A stretch of DNA of 16,344 bases from CAIMZW01 sp037142435 (GTDB lineage: Bacteria > Actinomycetota > Actinomycetes > Nanopelagicales > Nanopelagicaceae), in contig JBAXAO010000031.1 of assembly GCA_037142435.1 (NCBI GenBank), positions 1 to 16,344 on the forward strand, in the 5' to 3' direction. The notes beneath the pieces are model-generated. The model had not been told where the DNA came from. It made no database searches and saw nothing but the letters and a program-made list of their open reading frames with translations. Each line of letters starts with the position of its first letter. The first letter of the stretch is position 1. Made by a program: the position numbers and the translations under genes. This document shows positions 13,082-16,344 of the stretch, piece after piece.

Positions 13082-15168
13082 ACCAACGCTCGCGCCTCAA
13101 CATGATTGTCTTTCAGACCCTTATTGCATCATTGTTGCTAGCTTTGATGGGCCGACTCTTTTACCTACAAGTGGCTAATGGGCTGCGCTATCAAAACGCC
13201 GCACTCAGCATTCAAAGTCGCGACATCATTACGCCCGCGCTTCGCGGAGCCATTACCGACAGTTCAGGATTGCCGCTTGCTATGGATCGACCTGGACTCG
13301 AAATTACGGTTGATAGAAGCGCCATCGACAAAATGCCCGATAAAGGCAGAGCTGTCCTAATTCGATTGGCGAAATTAATGAATGTTAAATATCCAGACCT
13401 CTACAACCGGACACGTCTTTGCGGTGAGTTAGCAGCGGCAGCCAGAACCGGATGCTGGAATGGCACGCGCTATCAACCGATTCCGGTGACGCGAATTGCC
13501 ACTCAGCAACAAGCTTTGAAGATTTTGGAAAACGGCGACTTATTTCCAGGTATTGACGCCTCCTCTGTTCCTATTCGCAGCTATCCATCCCTGGCTGGCG
13601 AAAATGCGGCGCACGTTTTGGGTTACGTCGGTACGGTCTCCGAAAGTGACCTCAACAGCACCAAATACAACTATTTCCGAAACGAAATCATTGGCAAGAG
13701 CGGCTTGGAATATCAATACAACCAATACTTACGCGGCAAGCCGGGAGTGAAGACGGTAATCGTCGATCGGAAAGAAGCAGTAACTCATCAAGCGCGAAAT
13801 ACCGCATCGATCCCGGGAAATAATCTCATCACCAATTTGGATGCCAAGTTGCAATCGGCGACCGAAGCTTCTTTGGCGGATGCCATTGCACGTGCGCACG
13901 TCTTAGGTTACAAAGCCGATTCTGGTGCAGCCATCGTTATGAATGTTAAGACTGGACAGATTTTGGCGATCGCCTCTTACCCAACGTATGACCCGAACAT
14001 TTGGGAGAAGGGTTTGACGGTTGCCCAAGCTCAAGATCTGTTTAGTGAGAAGGCAGGAGTTCCGGCTTTATTCCGTCCACTGCAAGGCATGTATGCACCC
14101 GCCTCTACTTTCAAATCATTGTCAATTGTTGCGGCGACTCGAGCTGGCTACAACATGAATGCTCTGTATGAGTGCCCAGCGCAGGTTCAGATTGGTGACC
14201 ACGTTTTTAAAAACTTTGAGACCAAATCGCAAGGACGCATCAATATGCAGAAAGCGATCTCGGTTTCATGCGACACGATCTGGTATCAAATTGCCTACGA
14301 TGAATGGGTTCGCGATGGTGGGCTCTTTCCTAAATCCGGCTTGCACGATTATTTCTTTAAGACCGCAGCCGGATTTGGATTAGGCAAAGTGACTGGTATC
14401 GATCTCCCAGGCGAGGCCACGGGTCGCTTGCCTGATCGCGCCTGGAAAGAACGTTGGTATAAGGCCAACAAGAGTTTCTTTTGTAACTTCACTTCCCAAG
14501 CGCGCAAGTCAGACTTGACGCCTTACTTGATCGCAATCGCGAAAGAGAACTGCACTGATGGAAATGTACTTCGTGCCGGAGATGCCGTTAACTTTTCGAT
14601 CGGACAAGGTGACACTTTGGTGACTCCATTGCAAATGACTTCCATCTATGCGGCTATCGCCAATGGCGGAACTTTGTACAAACCCGAAATTGCTCGTGCT
14701 GTCGTAAAGCCCGATGGAACCGTGTTAAAGGTCTTTAAGCCCGTCATCTCCGGAAAATCACCGGCGACCAAGAAGGACATCGCTTTTCTACACGCCGCCC
14801 TTCGAGATGTGGCCACCAGCGGTACTGCTGCCGGAGTTTTCGCGAATTACCCGATTCATGTGGCCGGAAAGACAGGTACGGCGCAGGTTTTAGGCAAGAA
14901 TCTAGATGGATCCTCGAAAGACGATACTTCCTGGTTCACCTCCTTTGCTCCAGTTGAAAAGCCCCAGTACGCCGTTGTGATGATGGTCAGCCAAGGCGGA
15001 TTTGGTGCCAGCGTGAGCGCCGTGGGGGTACAGAAGATTTACTCGGCTATCTATGGCGTCGTTGGTAACGCAGTCGACACTACGAAAGCCATCTTCCCTA
15101 ACGGGCCTACCCGCGGAATTCCAACTCTCGATGTAAAGAATGCGAAATTGCCGGCGGTGTCTAAATGA
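13078..15168 (+). CDS. mrdA: penicillin-binding protein 2, elongasome D,D-transpeptidase
   Basis: This class B PBP cross-links peptidoglycan in the side wall as partner of RodA. The 696-residue product has one N-terminal membrane anchor (about 9-27) and a pedestal domain with RGAITDSSGLPLA near 56-68. The transpeptidase domain carries Ser343-Thr-Phe-Lys346 (nucleophile), Ser397-Cys398-Asp399 and Lys598-Thr-Gly600. An S-x-D second motif is typical of PBP2; division PBPs have SSN, so this is the elongation enzyme. NFSIGQGDTLVTPLQM is also conserved. No PASTA domains are present. Cysteine pairs Cys115/Cys126 and Cys469/Cys492 lie outside the membrane and could form disulfides. The ATG overlaps mreD and the stop overlaps rodA by 4 bp each. 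Confidence 0.96.
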   Translation: MNQRSRLNMIVFQTLIASLLLALMGRLFYLQVANGLRYQNAALSIQSRDIITPALRGAITDSSGLPLAMDRPGLEITVDRSAIDKMPDKGRAVLIRLAKLMNVKYPDLYNRTRLCGELAAAARTGCWNGTRYQPIPVTRIATQQQALKILENGDLFPGIDASSVPIRSYPSLAGENAAHVLGYVGTVSESDLNSTKYNYFRNEIIGKSGLEYQYNQYLRGKPGVKTVIVDRKEAVTHQARNTASIPGNNLITNLDAKLQSATEASLADAIARAHVLGYKADSGAAIVMNVKTGQILAIASYPTYDPNIWEKGLTVAQAQDLFSEKAGVPALFRPLQGMYAPASTFKSLSIVAATRAGYNMNALYECPAQVQIGDHVFKNFETKSQGRINMQKAISVSCDTIWYQIAYDEWVRDGGLFPKSGLHDYFFKTAAGFGLGKVTGIDLPGEATGRLPDRAWKERWYKANKSFFCNFTSQARKSDLTPYLIAIAKENCTDGNVLRAGDAVNFSIGQGDTLVTPLQMTSIYAAIANGGTLYKPEIARAVVKPDGTVLKVFKPVISGKSPATKKDIAFLHAALRDVATSGTAAGVFANYPIHVAGKTGTAQVLGKNLDGSSKDDTSWFTSFAPVEKPQYAVVMMVSQGGFGASVSAVGVQKIYSAIYGVVGNAVDTTKAIFPNGPTRGIPTLDVKNAKLPAVSK

Positions 15169-16301
15169 GAATTGCACGAGTTAACCTGCGCGCTAACTTT
15201 GCCGCCTTCGATCGCTGGCTCATGCTTTCAGTTTTCGCATTGTTAGGCATGGGTACCTTGTTGGTTTATGCAGCCACTAAATCTTGGTTTGCCTCTCAAG
15301 GACTAGATCCGCAGTATTACCTCAAGCGACACGTTCTCAATATCTTTATTGGCGCTTTACTCACTTATGGCACCACATTGATTGATTATCGATTGTTACG
15401 TGCCTATACCCCGATCCTGTGGGGTCTCGGCGTACTTGCTCTTGTTGCGGTTCTCGTTCCTGGTGTGGGCAGTACCGTCAATGGCGCAAAGTCATGGATT
15501 GCTTTGCCCGGTGGTTTTCAATTGCAACCGGCCGAACTAGCCAAGATTTCCGTCATCATTGGAATGTCGATGATTCTGGCCGAAGGACGTGATGTCGATT
15601 CGGCTCCAAGTGAGGGTGATGTCCTTCGAGCACTAGCTATCGCGGCTATACCAATGTTATTAATCATTGCCCAACCAGACTTAGGTGAAGTTCTCATCAT
15701 CACCGCTGCTGTTGTTTCGATCATTGCAGTTTCTGGTGCTCCAACTCGTTGGGTTGCCGGTCTTTTGCTCTTGGGGGTTTTAGGAAGTTTCGTTGCAGTG
15801 AAATCGGGAGTCATCCACCAGTACCAACTCAAGCGTCTGCAATCTTTCGTAGATCCCACCGCCGATCCGCAACAGAGCGGATATCAACTTCGCCAGTCGC
15901 GCATCACCATTGGCTCAGGAGGCGTTGTAGGTAAAGGTCTTTTTAATGGCCCGCAGACCAATGGTCGCTTTGTTCCCGAACAGCAGACTGACTTCATTTT
16001 CACGGTGGCGGGGGAGGAGCTCGGCTTCTTGGGTTCGGGATTCATCTTGCTGATGTTCGGGCTCTTCTTCTTCCGAGCGTTCATGATCGCCCGGCGCACC
16101 AATGACATATTTGGGCGATTGGTGGTGATCGGGGTCATCGCCTGGTTTGCCTTCCAGACCTTTGAAAATATCGGCATGACCATGGGGTTGATGCCGATGA
16201 CCGGGGTACCCCTGCCCTTTATGTCCTATGGTGGATCCTCCATGTTTGCCAACCTCATAGGCCTGGGTTTGCTGCAAAATGTCCATGTTCGCTCCCGCTG
16301 A
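15165..16301 (+). CDS. rodA: rod shape-determining protein RodA, SEDS peptidoglycan glycosyltransferase
   Basis: RodA polymerises lipid II into glycan strands in the membrane together with PBP2. The 378-residue product has about ten membrane segments and the SEDS signatures. GGFQLQPAELAKI is at 116-128 and QPDLGE at 170-175. The large extracellular loop holds the catalytic Asp276 in PEQQTDFIF. Near the end, MTMGLMPMTGVPLPFMSYGGSS (339-360) is typical. At 175 a Glu follows PDLG where other family members I recall usually have Thr. Context after PBP2 and MreD makes it RodA, not FtsW. The ATG overlaps the PBP2 stop by 4 bp. The stop codon lies inside the first unit of a 23-bp tandem repeat, so the last residues (VRSR) could be affected by an assembly error. 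The conserved domain is complete. Confidence 0.95.
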   Translation: MRIARVNLRANFAAFDRWLMLSVFALLGMGTLLVYAATKSWFASQGLDPQYYLKRHVLNIFIGALLTYGTTLIDYRLLRAYTPILWGLGVLALVAVLVPGVGSTVNGAKSWIALPGGFQLQPAELAKISVIIGMSMILAEGRDVDSAPSEGDVLRALAIAAIPMLLIIAQPDLGEVLIITAAVVSIIAVSGAPTRWVAGLLLLGVLGSFVAVKSGVIHQYQLKRLQSFVDPTADPQQSGYQLRQSRITIGSGGVVGKGLFNGPQTNGRFVPEQQTDFIFTVAGEELGFLGSGFILLMFGLFFFRAFMIARRTNDIFGRLVVIGVIAWFAFQTFENIGMTMGLMPMTGVPLPFMSYGGSSMFANLIGLGLLQNVHVRSR

Positions 16302-16344
16302 AGGCTCCCGTCCGCTCCCGCTGAAGGCTCCCGTCCGCTCCCGC
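16290..16344. repeat. 23-bp tandem repeat running off the window end
   Basis: Two full identical 23-bp units (16290-16312 and 16313-16335) and the first nine bases of a third (16336-16344) follow without a gap. Each unit contains the heptamer GCTCCCG twice, so the heptamer recurs five times at alternating spacings of 13 and 10 bp (starts at 16291, 16304, 16314, 16327 and 16337). The rodA stop codon (16299-16301) is in the first unit. The array is cut by the window edge, so its true length is unknown. It may be a real minisatellite or an artefact at a contig end. Confidence 0.9.

Noticed and set aside
13078..15168. PBP3/FtsI identity for the transpeptidase
   Set aside because: The second motif is S-C-D, not SSN, and the gene lies between mreD and rodA, both of which indicate the elongasome PBP2.
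15884..16286. Minus-strand open frames of 99 and 123 codons opposite rodA
   Set aside because: Charged, repetitive translations caused by codon bias of the SEDS protein on the other strand; no supporting signals.
1..16344. Mobile element, prophage or CRISPR array
   Set aside because: No transposase, integrase, phage-like gene, terminal inverted repeats or spaced direct repeats were found; the two tRNA genes show no duplicated 3' end that would mark an attachment site within the window.

Overview
The window is a stretch of core chromosome from an actinobacterium (Actinomycetota). The gene order tig - clpP1 - clpP2 - (MFS) - clpX - valS - folC - DUF4233 - ndk - mreB - mreC - mreD - PBP2 - rodA is the conserved actinobacterial order known from Streptomyces. 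Two features support the assignment: the clpP1/clpP2 pair, and the small DUF4233 membrane protein between folC and ndk. Base composition looks roughly balanced rather than GC-rich, and spacing is very tight. This would suit a streamlined, lower-GC lineage such as planktonic freshwater Nanopelagicales-type actinobacteria, but that finer placement is inference only.

Layout. Positions 1-290 hold two divergent tRNA genes, tRNA-Gly(TCC) on the minus strand and tRNA-Pro(TGG) on the plus strand. Everything after that is on the plus strand. Positions 331-3026 are the protein-quality block: trigger factor, then ClpP1 and ClpP2, which overlap by 4 bp. A strong UUCG-loop terminator closes it. An MFS exporter-like gene (3096-4355) sits between clpP2 and clpX and breaks up the clp cluster. 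clpX (4394-5692), valS, folC and the DUF4233 gene follow with almost no gaps, then ndk. From 10520 to the end is the rod-shape/elongasome operon mreB-mreC-mreD-PBP2-rodA. Its last four genes are joined by ATGA stop/start overlaps. The window ends inside a 23-bp tandem repeat that begins at the last codons of rodA.

How the genes work together. Trigger factor catches nascent chains. ClpP1P2 with the ClpX unfoldase degrades proteins. ValRS charges tRNA-Val, FolC makes and polyglutamylates folates, and Ndk balances nucleoside triphosphates. MreB/C/D organise lateral wall synthesis by the RodA glycosyltransferase and PBP2 transpeptidase pair.

Regulation visible in the sequence. Genes use two start modes. 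tig, clpP1, mreB and mreC have Shine-Dalgarno sequences. The MFS gene, clpX, valS and ndk lack one and instead have a TAnnnT hexamer ending 6-8 nt before the start codon, as expected for leaderless mRNAs. Near-matches to the actinobacterial ClgR operator lie upstream of both clpP1 and clpX, suggesting that the protease subunits are co-regulated despite the MFS gene between them.

No mobile element, CRISPR array, phage gene or novel multi-gene system is visible. No gene-free stretch exceeds 300 bases; the longest is the 112-bp gap between the tRNAs. The points of interest are regulatory and structural rather than a new system.
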